Assembly: GCA_011009095.1 (NCBI GenBank)
Contig: VTPC01003481.1
Coordinates: 29,156 to 93,155, forward strand
Direction of reading: 5' to 3'
Length of the DNA: 64,000 nt
DNA from: Ignelater luminosus
Taxonomy: Eukaryota; Arthropoda; Insecta; Coleoptera; Elateridae
Positions 34,326-48,000 of this stretch are shown here, piece by piece (position 1 is the first letter of the stretch; each line of letters opens with the position of its first letter). Below the pieces are notes generated by a model that saw only the letters and a program-made list of their open reading frames with translations, was not told the origin of the DNA and ran no database searches. A program made the translations under genes and the position numbers.

Positions 34326-36160
34326 ACCACGTACAAATAACTATTGTTGTTTATACTTTTACTATTTTTTCGAAAAAAGAAACAAATGCCCTCCACATTA
34401 ACTACAAGTTTAAGACTCGAAAAGCATAATAAATTGAATATATACAGAATATTTGAACAGATAAATTTAAATGTGTTTCTGCTTGCTCTTTTTATCGATT
34501 ACTAAAAAACCCGCAAATTTCCGCAGCTGATTTTTACTTCCTTAAAAAAAATAAACTTTTTCTCATATTCCAACATAAATTCACATGGGACCACAGGGGA
34601 TAACATTTTCAAATTTCAAGATGAATAAAGAAAACTCGAAGATTGTTCAGCTAACATTGAATTTTTCGCTGAAATCATACTAAAAAATTGCAGTAACTAT
34701 GATATTGCATCGTGCTTGAAAGACTATTTTGTGAGTACAGTAGACAATTTTGATGCTTTTTTAATGTAGCGAGATACACACCTTCAAAGCGATGGTTAAA
34801 ATTTGGCTTAGTATGTATGTTGTAAAAGCACTATCTTTCAAGTATTATTTAAAACACAATGTATTGAAATATGCATAAATTAATTACGAATACTAATTTT
34901 TGAATGTTTAGTTGTAAATATAAATATATATTCAAATTTCATTCTGCGTAGATTCATTTTTTGGAGTTTTGGCCGCTTTTTACTGGTTTCCGACCACAGT
35001 GCGACAACTGCATACCTAATCTTTTTCCTATTGGCCAAACTAAATTGCTGAAACGGAAGAGCAAAGGCTATAAAATTTTAACACACGAGCTTTGTCCGTC
35101 AAGACCGCACAAAATCCACCGTTGTTACTCAAGCTACACTTTATGAATGATTTTTATGTACTAACTACAAAATGACATTCATCATTTGATCAAGATTAAC
35201 TCATTAGGACTTAATCAAAAGATCAGAACGTCTTTGCATTTACCAGAAAATTGTCTCATTTGCTACTCATTTACCTTGATGATACCGCAAAAAAGGAATA
35301 ATTGCTTTACTTAGTTTTTGTAAATTTTAAAATTTCTAGCCCTCTGCAAACTAACTGTTCTATTAGTAACACTAAAAGCAAACCAAACAGTAGTTACCGA
35401 GAAGGATTACTCGACAGACAGTTTAGAAGTAATATAGTTGCGGCCAAAATCAGATCTTAATACCCAAGTTAAAAAAAAACGAAACTAAACAGTATACGCA
35501 ACTTGCTCAATAATAACCACAAGCTAGTTTAAGCAAAGTTTTTGCGTATTGATGTATTCAACCAAATTCACAATTTTGTTCAATTTCCAAATTGGTATAC
35601 TACTGTCAAAAACTTTAGGGCCTGAAAAGTCAAAGACCGTATCATATACTTGGAAATTCGGATAAAATTATTCTTATCGTTTCAAATTTAAAATAGAGTA
35701 AACTCACTCTTCTTGTTAATTCAAACAAATAAATCAATTAGAAGGACTACCGCAAATACTTACGGTCAAACGGGTTCCTAGATCAGTTATCGCCGCTCCC
35801 TCGTTGACTACAAACATTTTGGTATGGCATGGACCTACCTGAATCCATCCATTATTAGTCAGAGTTGAATAGACAAATAGTACGTTTATTGAAAGAAACT
35901 ACTTCAGAATATAATTCTAGAACAGAATAAAACATACAATTAATAATAACAAAGGAATAAACAATGATTACATAGGAAAAACAATGTTAGGATGAGAATC
36001 GTAAGATCATTTAAAACAAACAAAAATAACTAATTAAACATCAGCTTTGGACATCTTTCAACTTTCTGAAATATCTCTGTATGTACATTCAAGCATAAAA
36101 ATCTAAATTCTTGCTCAACACAGGTTCAGATTTAAAATATTTCTAGGAGTAGTAAGTTCT
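34326..36160. other. AT-rich intergenic sequence, nothing recognised
   Basis: No recognisable gene or clear repeat. Confidence 0.45.
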
Positions 36161-36164
36161 TTAA

Positions 36165-36575
36165 TATTTTTTTTTCACGTTCGTGAAAAAAAGTGCAACA
36201 TTTTTCATTAATTTTCGTTTATAAAGGATGCGTTTGTTTCATCGCGATAGAAGCGTGAAAAAAAGTGCCATAACGGTTCATTTTTTCACGCATTTGAGTG
36301 AAAAAAAGTATCATAACGTGTCATTTTTTAACGCAAAATATTTAAACACATAGGAGGCTGCCACTGGCATTTGTCAGAAATTAGAACGCATTGATGTGAC
36401 GCATCGAGAAAGCCGTTATTGAAGTAGGTAGTTCTTGATTTTTATTACGAACGTGAAAAAAGTTTTGTATGCAATTCGTGAGTAAAATTACTTTTTTTCA
36501 CTCGGCGGATTTGCGCACTCGCCTACGGCTCGTGCGGCAAACTTTCCTTCTCGTGAAAAAAAGATACACTTTACT
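36165..36575. repeat. cluster of GTGAAAAAAAG motifs in both orientations (MITE-like)
   Basis: At least eight copies of (C/A)GTGAAAAAA(A)G or its complement lie within about 400 bp (for example 36183, 36254, 36297, 36451, 36551, and inverted at 36168, 36282, 36491). The first pair forms the near-perfect palindrome 'tttttttcacgttcgtgaaa' with further A. A GC-rich 'actcgcctacggctcgtgcg' block lies near the right side. It looks like a nonautonomous element, but terminal repeats and a target duplication are not defined. Confidence 0.5.
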
Positions 36576-37325
36576 CACTTGTTGCATAAATAACTAATTT
36601 TCTTGCCATCAATACCAAAATATTAAACTAAATTTTAAAATAAAGTCAAGCTCGCTTGCTTTAATCCTTTAACTTAAATAATTAAATAATTAAAGCCTTA
36701 CAACGTACTTATTTTTAAAAGATATCCGTCAAGAATACTCAAATTCTTTGTTAGAAATTTTAATTAATACTCAAATGTGACTTTTCAAAAGCTGTAGCAT
36801 CAAAAGAAAAAAAAATATGAATATTACTGTCTTATACATTATATGCAATTACTTAAAATTGCTTATAAATTAATTACAGGTACCTTCTAGAGTGATCAAA
36901 AGCTGCGTTTTTTTTAGATATCAACATCGATTTTTACATGACAAGCTCAAGTTACAAAATTAGGAGTCAATCCTGCTTTATCTAATATAGTTTATTTACC
37001 AACGAAGCTTTGATGAAGATTAGAGTGGAGTGAAATCATCCGAAAAAGAATTTTTAGGTTGCGATTTTTAATAGTGTGGAAAAGTTGTGTATTCATGGGT
37101 GTAACTCACTGTAGAAATTACAAGATATTTGAATGTTTTTTTCAGGATCCCTAGACCCCTCAAATATTATAATGAGACACGATAGATAACTGCTCTGTAT
37201 TATTTGTACTCAAAAATCTATTCAATATATAAAATGTTTACCCTCTCATGGCTAATATATGAAAGTACAAATCAAAATTAACGTTTTATAGAGATTCTAT
37301 TGTATATTATAGTCAGATTTGTGTT
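36576..37325. other. AT-rich intergenic sequence, nothing recognised
   Basis: No feature seen. Confidence 0.45.
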
Positions 37326-37329
37326 AAAA

Positions 37330-39420
37330 AAGGCATTATTCATTTTGATTCTAACAACGCTGTAATGAAGCCGTCTCTGGAATTCCGATTTGCAAACTTT
37401 TCTGACGCCTTCGTAACCATCTTTACACATCTTCCAACAGCTTGTGAATGACAAGGGAATTTTGGAAATTTAGTCGATGCCGAAATTTCTTCAACTGTGT
37501 ACTGTGATAGAGGAAGTTCTGTAATTTTAATTCCTTACCAGTCAATCATATCAATGTAGTCGTTTAAATTTAAATTTAGAGAAGGTCTAACAAATTCACG
37601 AACACCGAGTCTTGCTTTCTTCTTTGCTCTCAAAACCCGATGCAGTCCCAGTTCACAAATATGGCAACATTCGTCTGTAATCGTTAATATCAAGACATGT
37701 TCAGGGTGGTTGGCGTAAACATTTCTTTGTATTACTGAATAAATAATTGCTTTCACTTTATCAAAGAGACGTCGAGAGAGTTGAATTAACTTCTATATGT
37801 GTCGAGAACCGTACTTGCATGATGGGTGTTGTTTTATAGTAAACCGAATAGGTGCATATGCTTTTACGGCATACGCTGCAATAGTCTTCAGTTGTGACAC
37901 TGGATTCTCAGTTGCTATATATAGGCGTAAAGGTCTATTGGCTGTAGCTAGCCGCCTAGCGTGTGATAATTTTCCTGGCTTCCTTTTTGCAAGATCCTCT
38001 AAACAGGTCCCATTTGATACTGCCGTCCATATCTCAAGCAAGTACTTTTGATCTGAGCTAAGATCAAACGAAATATCGGATGGTATGTCAGCTAAGATTG
38101 CTTCAAACTGAACGATATCTTTTTGTTCATAACTATTGAGCGACTTTCTAAGTGGCCCAGAAAAATCATTAGATCCACTTGTCACTCCATCCATGCTGTA
38201 GCAAATGCCGTAATTAATGTGCAACAGACATATAAGCCACTGAAGTGATTTCCCAAGGCACAATTCGAACAGATGTATAATTCTTTCTGTATTTACCACT
38301 GTTCCATCACAGATCTTCTTTGGAAGTATTTTTATTTCTTAAAAAGTCGACAATACCTCTGGATATTTTGAGATGAGTCAGGTAATGGGAAATTGTGTCC
38401 AATAAAAGTAGAACCTGACTCACTTACCCAGAGAAACATGTTCTTCCATTACAACTTTCTTTTAGTGCTTGCTAGCTTTCTTCTTATTTACAATATTTTG
38501 TCCTTTATTCCATCAAAAAATAGTCCAAACAGTTTCTTTCCACATTCTCTTAAAACAGATTGCATTTGCTTTCTTTTTTCTCTTCTCAACTTGCTTCTAT
38601 CAATAACGCTATTAAAATCTGCTTTTGACACAAGAATAACATCTTGACAAACAGTAGTTAGTACACCTGCAGCTGCTCTGTTAGACAAGCCATAGCGATC
38701 ACTCATTTTTGCCACATTAGGAAGGCGAAGACGCATTTGCTTTAGAGTGATACGAACCTGAGGTTGCTTCGAGATTGAAGCAACAGCACCCCAGTTCTCA
38801 TTTGTACTTGATGATTTACTTTCTACCGCACCAGTTCGTGTAAGCTCTTCTGGTGATTTGTAAGCAGTGATGATTTTGAACTAACACCAGCCTGCCTTTT
38901 CTCTTCCAGTTGCTTTCTTTTAATTTTTTTTTGCAAAGCTGTTGTTTCTTTTTGATCCACATTTCCGATGCACATCTTTTCTGAAAGAGCATTGATCTTC
39001 AAGAAACTCGCGCTCTTTAGCAGGAATCTTTTGTGATTTCTTGCACTTACAGTTGTCACTGGGGCACTTCAAGGCAGCAAGTTTGCTTTTGCATTCAATA
39101 CGAAATTTTCCAATTTCTCCTGATACTTTTTCTCATTTTGACGTCTCTTAAATGGCTTAAAAAGTTTAAAGTACCTATCATTTTGTGCTCTTGTCAGATG
39201 CAAAACCCTGGCATGAGACACTGTTAGAATTGACGCATTTTTCAAATATCCTCTATTTTCACTGCAACTATTCCACTTATATCAGACACATTTGGGTCCT
39301 TACTTGCCTTGGTTGACTTTACAACAGTTTTGTAAATAAATAAAATTTCGCAACATTTTCGTATGTCGGTAAAACAAGTGCAGATAACGTTAATGGTGCA
39401 CCACTTCACCTTTTGCCTAA
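37330..39420 (-). pseudogene. pseudogene of an uncharacterised repeat-associated arthropod protein family
   Basis: I do not know the function. I recall close relatives as multi-copy uncharacterised proteins in insects and spiders (memory, unverified). Reading down from 39420: 'CCEILFIYKTVVKSTKAS'; 'HARVLHLTRAQNDRYFKLFK' (about 39200); a Lys-rich coiled stretch (38823-39059). Then 'RLPNVAKMSDRYGLSNRAAA', 'VIDRSKLRREKRKQMQS' and 'FFDGIKDKIL' (38488-38736). After a deletion come 'CDGTVVNTERII', 'LQWLICLLHIN', 'GKLSHARRLATANRPLRLYI' and 'AYAPIRFTIKQHPSCKYGSR' (37793-38299). The C-terminus has 'VIQRNVYANHPEHVLILTIT' (37535-37756) and 'FPCHSQAVGRCVKMVTKASE' (about 37400). A stop lies near 39070, a central deletion between 38488 and 38390, and other frameshifts. 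The 'FDG.KDKT' and 'CDGT.VNTG' blocks could hold acidic catalytic residues of a transposase-like fold, which is inference only. Confidence 0.65.
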
Positions 39421-42045
39421 TTCTAGGTGGATCAGGATCAATTTGGGACGTTCTAGAAGATTTGAAGAAGATTAATGTTATTTAAAGGCTATAAAATATT
39501 ATAATACATTATAATATATCACATGCATAGTAACTTCCACTTCCAAAAATAAGGCGCGGTGTCAAATGCAACAATATTACACGAAAACTCCTCAGAACTA
39601 ATAACAGAATTCATCGCACAGATTATTATAGGGGTTGGTAGTTTGTGATTGATCCTATAACGGTGTGCCGTCCACAGAACACCTCACATCCTGCTTCACT
39701 ATAACGAGACATCACGTGATTTCTGCACAATGTGCTGTTGCAGCCAGTTTTATTCTGTATTACCAAATTCATTAATGCTGAGGACCCTCTGAACGTTATC
39801 CAAAACTAAAAGTTTATTTTTGCAGTTAACTAGTACACAAGTACCCAATTTTTGTCGCTATTAGAAATGAAAAATCCAAAATTAATTTTTTTACTCCGCC
39901 CTAATGAGGATGTTAGATTATAGGAGGGGGATGATTACTTTTGCCCAGATTGAGATTGCTTCAATTTATTTAACGGTAAAACAATCAAATAAGGCAAGAG
40001 AATTTCTGCTTATTTCTCTTCGATTTAAAGAAACCCTAGGACAGTTTATTATTACTACTATTAGTGACTTGCGGGATAGTTTATATTGACCAATACCAAC
40101 GGTCACTTATTGTTTTTCTGCTTACACAAGAGACTAAAATTGAATACTTGAACAAATCTTAAAAAAAGTCTCTACGTTTAGCCTTGCTTAACCATAAAAA
40201 AAAAAGTAGACACCGAAGTTCTAAAGGCTACGTCCTACTTGGTGTAGAGAATTTCCTTCTGCGACGCCTCTTCTTTCTCTGTATCTGCTATACCATCTTA
40301 ACTAATTGGTAATATTTATTTTAAATATTTCACACGTACAATTTGATATTGGAAAATCTAACGGTCGTCGATGCTTGACATCTCTTAATCTCGTATTATG
40401 AATCCTTCTCACGAGTGTGTTTTTGTTTGAATCGAGCGGCAATTTTAAGAATTGGTATACAAGACAAACTGTAACGTGGCCTTGCGTTACACTTTTAAAT
40501 TAAAAAAAGGAGAATCACTAAGTCCTCGGCCTGACTAAGCTTAGCTGGTGGCCTTGAGCACAGATCGGGATTGGTTATACTCACAATAAAACAAAAACAA
40601 ATCCAACAGACGAAATTTATTTACTCAAGAAAATTATTTATAAGAAAAAACACAAACTTATATAAATAAGAGCTGGGTGCCGTTGTCTTTAATGTAAAGA
40701 ACTAAGATACTATGTAATCCAAATTAATAACAGATAGTGATAACACGCAACAAATCAAATATATTAGTTATCAAGCTAAATGTTTAATTAAATCAAAACT
40801 GTATAAATTTACAAGAATACTCAACAATGTAGGTTATGTTACAACAAACCCTAACTTTCACACTAATTACAAAATTCAGTTATTATCAAAAAAATCCAAA
40901 TAAATGTTGAAAATTCAATAAAAATTTCGTGTTGCAGAAATTTATTATAGGGTTCAATATTATCAAGAAATTTAGTACAATAGACCTATCCGCATTTCTC
41001 TATTTAAATTTCTACAGCCATAATAAAAGGAAAAATTAATAATTTTAAAACATTTTTCTAGTGAAATTACTAGAACCCCCCAAATCACAAAAGTTAATAA
41101 AGAACAATTAATAAAAAAAATTGTAATTAACGTTACTTAGCAAATTGCAATGTAAATCTATCAACTATCAAGAGTCAACTTATCAAAAACATTTTATAAG
41201 CAGTTTTGGACACAAATTGAAAAAAACTTACCATAAACTTCGGTGGGTTCCGTGCGGAAGCTGGGGAAGCTAAATCCTAAAGGAAAAAATTAAGCATACA
41301 AGTTTCAATTTAGAGCCTGAAACTGAATAGAAAACAATTAAATCTAAATGATTACCGAAAAGACTATCATGTCAAATTTTGTTTAGAATTTACTAAAACC
41401 AAATGAAATATCAAACTAATAGTAATGCAGTTCAAAACAAAACATTACGACTATAATGAGTGATAGGCCATCATAAGATTCAGTTATAACAAAAAGATTA
41501 AATTTTTAATATCAAAATGGTTGGGAAGAGTAACTCTTAAGTTATTTTAGGCAAAAAAATCTTTACGGGCAAAAAATCTCTACTTCGTAGTTAAACGTCG
41601 ATGTACAATAATTAAGCACTGGATCCTTTTAAGAGACCAGAAGCGGTCCATCAACATTCCGTCTTGAATCCCGAAACGATAAAATCCAACAGTTTAGTTT
41701 GATGGATAGACTCCTGACTTCAAAACGGGAATAAGTTGAGGGACCCACCAGATGAACGACACTAGGTTCCATCTCCGGACAGTAGCTTCCGGGTAAAAAT
41801 AAAAAAGTGGAGACAAGAAACGGCAATCAAAAATCGGTGGATTCAAAGAAGCACAAGGAATAGAAAACTTACCCCTAATTGTAGGGTTTTTCTTTCACTC
41901 ACTCGTCACAAATTTTGACAAATAATAATGTAACACAACCAACTAATACGTTAGTTGCGTCTCGTCTGCCGCAAGCAGTCTTCACTTCTCTCAAAAGTCG
42001 AATTCAACCGGTTCGTGATTTCACGCTTAACGCAGGAAGAAAATT
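39421..42045. other. A-rich intergenic sequence upstream of the LINE
   Basis: No recognisable gene. 40560-41600 is strongly A-rich, and 41600-42030 is less AT-rich. No jockey ORF1 (gag-like, zinc knuckles) could be recognised here. 'tgtaacg' and 'cgttaca' at 40471-40493 form a short inverted repeat. Confidence 0.4.
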
Positions 42046-42253
42046 AAGCAAATTTTAAACAATAATAAGATCCTATCCAGGGCTTCAATTCAAGAAATCT
42101 GATTAGAAGAGGTAATGAGAAACTCAAGGAGAAAAAAATCCGCAAAATAACCTTCAAGAGGATTAAAAAATCACCACTCAAATCAGTTATCCAAGAGGGT
42201 GGAAAACTTGGAGATAACCAAAATACCCTAAACCAAGTCAAGCAGAAACAAAC

Positions 42254-44914
42254 ATGAATAATCCGTTCCTGCGCATTATAACGTGGAATGCAAATGGGCT
42301 CAATCAAAGAGCCCAAGAACTAGAAATTCATCTGCGAACAAACAATATAGACATAGCTCTCATTTCTGAGACACATTTGTCAAACAAAAATTTTATCAAA
42401 ATACGTGGCTATGACTCCTACTGGACTAAACACCCAAGTGGACGGGCTAGAGGAGGTACAGCGATCATAATCAAAGAAAATATTCAACATTATGAACGAG
42501 AACACATTTGCGAACTTTACATTCAAACGACTGTCATCACAATCCAACGAAATGGAGCTGAACTTAACATTGCTGCAGCATATTGTCCACCTGGACATAC
42601 CCCAGCAAGAAATGACTTCATCGACATCTTTTATTCTCTCGATCCGAGATTTATTATCGGTGGCGACTACAATATCAAACATACAGCATGGGGATCAAGA
42701 TTAATATCACCTGGAAAAGGTAGAGAATTATTAAGTGCTATTAACCAACTAAATTGTGATCATCATTCCTCACGCAGACCGACCTACTGGCCTACAGATG
42801 TGAGAAAGACACCTGATCTATTAGACTTCTTCATATCAAAGGGAATTGGATCAACTTATATTGAAGTAGAAGGCAGTGATGATCTAACATCAGATCATAC
42901 CCCAGTCCTTCTATGCTTCAATGCAAATATTATCAAAAAGAAAAGAAAAACTAATCTCACAAATAAGTATACAGATTGGGACATCTTCAGAGATAAACTG
43001 GAAGAGATAATCAATTTAAAAGTAAACTTGAAATCTAAAAAGGACCTAGAATGGCAATCTAGGAATTGTATTGAAAATATCAAAACAGCAGCAAGAAAAG
43101 CTACCCCTGAAGCAAAAGAAACTCCCATATGTGAAATAAAATATCCTGCTAGTATTAGGGAACAAATTAAAGAAAGAAGGAGAGCCAGAAGGATATGGCA
43201 CACTACATGAAACCCTACTGATAAAACAGAATTCAACAGAATAAGCAATCAAGTCAGAGAAATGATTAATACATACAAACAAAATTGCCTCGACGAGTAC
43301 TTAAATAACCTCGGACCGGAAGTGGACAAGGAATACTCATTGTGGAAAGCGACAAGAAGATACAAAAGGCCCGTTACTCGTGTCCCTCCCATAAGAGACC
43401 CTCAAGGTAACTGGCTACGAAAAAACGATGAAAAAGCTGAATTGTTTGCGCAACATCTAGCAAATACATTCCAACCACACGAAATACAGTCTGATATCCA
43501 AACTATACCAACTTATCAACCAGAAATAGCATTCAAATTGTTCACACCAATAGAAATAGCAAAAGAAATAGATCAAAATCTCAATCCAAGAAAAGCACCA
43601 GGGATCGACGAAATATCACCTGGGGTGTTCAAAGAACTGCCAAGGAAGGCCATTATCATACTTACATATCTCTTCAATGCCTGCTTACGCTTGGAATACG
43701 TTCCTGATTGCTTCAAGATGGCACAAATAATCATGTTAAAAAAGCCAGATAAGCCAGACGAGGAAGTTGGATCGTATAGACCGATTTCACTTCTTCCAAC
43801 AATCTCAAAACTATTCGAGAAACTATTTTTAAAGCGGCTTAAGCCTTTAATAAACATCCCGGACTTCCAGTTCGGATTCCGAAATAAACACTCAGCTGTC
43901 GATCAAGTACATCGAGTCATCAAAGTCATTGAACGAGCTTTTGAAGAAGGAAAATATTGCTCTGCAGTATTCCTTGATGTGTCGCAGGCGGTTGACAGAG
44001 TGTGGCACAAAGGTTTAATCCTCAAGATGAGTAAAATGCTACCCAAAAATTACTGCAGATTGCTAGAATCATACTTAGCTAATCGGCAATTTCGAGTGAT
44101 GCACGAGGATGCCAAGTCAAAATTTTATCCAATAAAAGCAGGCGTACCGCAGGGAAGTGTGTTGGGACCCCTTTTGTACCTGCTATATACTGCTGATATT
44201 CCAACATCAGATGAGACATTCACCGGAACCTTTGCAGATGATACTGTAATCATGGCGGTAAATGAATCACAATCAATAGCAGTTGAGAAAACGTAACGCA
44301 CACTGAACAAAATCAACAAATGGACAAAAGACTGGAAAATCAAGCTTAACGAGCTGAAATCAGTCCACGTCACATATACGCTGCGGCGAAGAAATTGCAG
44401 TCTAAGAACATATCTCAACGAGGTACCAATGCCTCAAGCAGAATCAGCAAAATATCTTGGGCTTCATTTAGATTCAAGATTAAACTGGAAACACCATCTA
44501 AGAAAAAAAGCTGAACAAATTCGCATTAAACAACGACAAATGTATTGGCTGGTTGGACATTATTCTAAAATGAATCTTCATTGTAAAAGAACTATTTATC
44601 TATCTATATTCAAACCGATATGGATGTATGGGATACAACTTTGGGGTTGTGCACATAAATCTAATCGAGAGATAATACAAAAATGTCAAAACAAATTCCT
44701 GAGGATGATCACCAACGCGTATCGATACGTAACCAATAACGAAATACATAACGACCTCAATATACCCACGATAGAGGAAGTCATCAAGGAACGAGCCAAT
44801 AAACATGAGATTAGACTTCTCAATCATCCAAACGTGGAAGCAATTCAATTATTGGACAGAACCAATGAAAGAAGAAGACTGAAGCGAACAAAACCGCATG
44901 AATTATGTAGATAA
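42254..44914 (+). pseudogene. jockey-type LINE ORF2 (endonuclease-reverse transcriptase), two in-frame stops
   Basis: The protein nicks target DNA and copies the LINE RNA at the nick. All three open pieces (42254-43210, 43262-44296, 44429-44914) share one frame, about 886 codons, the usual jockey ORF2 length. Endonuclease motifs: 'RIITWNANGLNQ', 'ALISETHL' (catalytic Glu), 'GGDYNIKHTAWGS' (Asp/Asn) and 'DLTSDHTPVLL' (His). RT motifs: 'NPRKAPGIDEISPGVF', 'SYRPISLLPTISKLFEK', 'QFGFRNKHSAVDQV', 'VFLDVSQAVDRVWHKGL' (first Asp), 'GVPQGSVLGPLLYLLY' and 'TFADDTVIMA' (Asp-Asp). The C-terminal part has 'SAKYLGLHLDSRLNWKHHL' and 'YGIQLWGCA'. Lesions are a TGA at 43208-43210 between endonuclease and RT, and a TAA at 44294-44296 shortly after FADD. 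Val replaces the usual Phe in 'SQAVD'. No frameshift was seen. Confidence 0.95.
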
Positions 44915-45041
44915 AAGACGTAAAGAGTACTATTGGCAACTAAGCACTGGTTTAGTATTTCCACACAAGTTTTGTTTAATATAAACACAATTCATCTGTA
45001 CTAATAAATTAATTATATTAAGATTGTAGTAGTCATACCTG

Positions 45042-45068
45042 AATAAAGGTGTTATATAAAAAAAAAAA
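45042..45068 (+). terminator. polyadenylation signal and poly(A) tail of the jockey-type LINE
   Basis: 'aataaa' at 45042-45047 lies 11 bp before an 11-base A run ending at 45068, where the element stops and unrelated sequence begins. Confidence 0.75.
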
Positions 45069-48000
45069 TTCAAATCCGGAAGGACATCTATTCTCAACCT
45101 TTCTAATCCAGATTTTCTAGAACGGGAAAAAATATAATGGAACAGTTAAATTTCCACTGCGGAGAATTAAACTTCAATGTTTGAAATAAATATACCCAGC
45201 GTTTCACCTGCCCTAGAAGTTGTAAAATACGGAAAATATTTCAAACTAAAAACAAGAGAAATGTGAATCCAGACTAATAAAATTCTTAACCCAACATTCT
45301 TCATTACAATGTTTTATGATTAAGGGCGTTTTCTTCTGCAAAAGCGCAAAAAGCCAATTTCCATGTAACGGGAAAGAACAAAAAATGACCGTTACAAAAC
45401 AATTCAGTACCTGATATTTGATTGGTAACTATTTCAAACTTTCTAAATTTCTTGTTCTCATATTCACATTTATTTTAAAGCATAAAGCTACTTCTATAAA
45501 GGAATTATTTAAAAAAGTACCAACTATATATCATAATAAAATTATCCTGTGCAAGGAACAATTATCGTTTTAGTAATCGAAAATCTGTCTAACTGATTGT
45601 CAGTTTGTTTTATTTAAATTCATTTGAAACACCATCACAAGCGTCATGTATGTTTCTGAATGGCAATAGTTACATGAGTGTTACAAAATGGACGTGGAAA
45701 ATACAAAGCTTCAATACTGTTGGATTATATACAAATAGAAACATCGGTTACATTATATAAAATGAGTTTTGTGCCCTTTTAATTAGGATATTACAGTCAA
45801 AAAGAGTTCCAAATAATATATGAAAACAATATCTTGATAGAACCCACTGATAAAATCTTTTTCGTAACATATAGTTGCTTTGGTTTAATATTGCTACAAT
45901 AGAGAGAGAGGCAAGCAAATTACATTCATAAATAAACTAGCTAGCAAGTACGTAAAACTTTTGTAAGTTTATACTAATGAATCAAATAATTGAACACAAA
46001 GAAATATTTTATTTAATTTTCGAGTATCAAAAACATAAGTATATAGGTTGCACAAAAAAGCACTAATATTAAAAAATAAAATTCGATCTTTGATAATTAT
46101 ACAACTTTGTATCGTAATCCCTATGTAAATTGCGTTACATTTGGCAGAAATATCGATATTGTAGTATTCAAGTACTAAAGCCAATACATTAAAAAAGAAT
46201 TATCCCACCGTTCTGTTAAAAATTAAATACAAAACGTCAGTTGTAATAATTAATATCGGTTTTGATTAAAATAAAGATATCCCACGCCCATTTGTTGATT
46301 TATTAATATTGGTGCTACGTATCCATTTACGTGTGTTTAAAAAGGTCGGATTTTAATTTTCCACAGTCACATGAAATATTACCTTCACTCTCAGTAAATA
46401 AATATAAAAACATGCCCACATAAATCGTTGTATATATCGTTGGTAAATTATATAAAGGAAAAGGTCTTCCGGTCGTTTTAATCAGTATGACAACGCAATT
46501 AATTTCTTAAGTAAAAACCAAATTCTAACACCCAACTTATCAAGGAATGACATTCATTATTTAAGTAAAAGCACGCGAACCAATCATCAACACATGTTTA
46601 AAATAATTCAACAAGACTAATAAATACCAGGCATGCATATCTTGCTTTGGCACGCACGTGCCGAATAAGCACGTCCCTATTTTAACGGCATAAAATAAAA
46701 TTTCACTCACAACTAAAACACTAATTACGCTGTAGGAACATAAAATTGAATTTATAATAACATTAAAATTGCGAAACAAAGCTTGCAAGCAAAAAGTTGA
46801 ATTATTAAAAAAGTTGTAGATAGTAAAATTACATTTTATGAAATGATTATACATTATGCATTTTTCCTGAAACTCTCAACCAAAGAATTCTAATTTGCTA
46901 TGCTGTTGTCAAAGTTATGCGAGGTTCGCTTTAATATTACGAAAACGTAAGCAAAGCTTTACCCAGTTAAATCTACTTTACTGTTGTAATAGTAATAATC
47001 ATTTGTTACGGTTCGGGAAAACTATTAAAAACTCAAAATATAATTAGTACAGCGAAGAGGTCATTTAGAATATAGTCACTGTGGGACATTTAAAAGGGAT
47101 TCGGGATTGTGGTAATCAAGGGAACTTTAAAAGTCCTGGAAACGGTTAAAACAATCTGGGAATTATGTGAACGACCCTTCTAGTCAAATAAAACACCTCG
47201 GACAACAAGGGGGCATTATGTACAGAACACACCGTAATAAAACCACAAATACTGCACGTTTTTAAAAACAAAATATATATACAGTTGTCGAAATTCCAAC
47301 GTTGCCTACATTTTATACTGAAAACCTTTATATAAAATCTGTACAAAAGAAAAATGACAACAATTAACACATTAACATGTGAAGTTTGAAATGAAAAACT
47401 TGAAATGTTTAACTTTCATACATGGAAATTTCCAGTACAAAAGGGATGATAATAGTAATACTTTATTGTATAAAAGAGAAATTTTGAATAAAACACGTGC
47501 GTTTCTTTGTAAAAATTAATTTTTACATTTTCAGGATTTTAAAGGGCCCTGTGTGTGGTGTTTATACAATTATCGGTTAATACAAGTATGGATTAATAGC
47601 ACATGACGTCTTTACTAATTTATGATTTTTTACATTGGTGGTTCATTAAAAAAAAAATTCTTCCAGTTCACTTATAATTTGGTACATGACAAACGGCTCG
47701 TTTCCAAATGCAAAGGCTGATTTTTGCATCATAGAAAGAGGTTTCAGATTTCAGTACATTTTAATAACCACAGCGTTTTTTCCCGTTGATCACATTATAC
47801 ATGCTTTAGTAAGAATAAAAGAAAACCGATATAGAGGCTCAAAACGTGCCGTGATGTAAAACTGATTTTTCTTTTGGGCTATCCCTGCTAAGTCAAATTA
47901 GAAAGTACAATTTACAACTTCGTCACATACTTAAGTTTCTGCAATATGTTTATTTCTGCATATAAATCCGTCATAAAATAAAGTTCTCTAAGCGATCAAG

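Larger units (their letters stand above)
42046..45068 (+). mobile_element. jockey-type non-LTR retrotransposon with poly(A) tail
   Basis: It contains the full length of ORF2 (42254-44914), a 3' UTR with 'aataaa' at 45042-45047 and an A run at 45058-45068, the usual 3' end of jockey-clade LINEs. The 5' limit is uncertain, set here near a composition change; no ORF1 or target-site duplication was found, so it is probably 5' truncated. Low decay in ORF2 points to a recent insertion. Confidence 0.85.

Noticed and set aside
40471..41937. Possible long terminal repeat starting 'tgtaacg' and ending near 'tgtaaca'
   Set aside because: No second copy in the window, no primer-binding site and no gag-pol sequence. 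The match is limited to a few bases.
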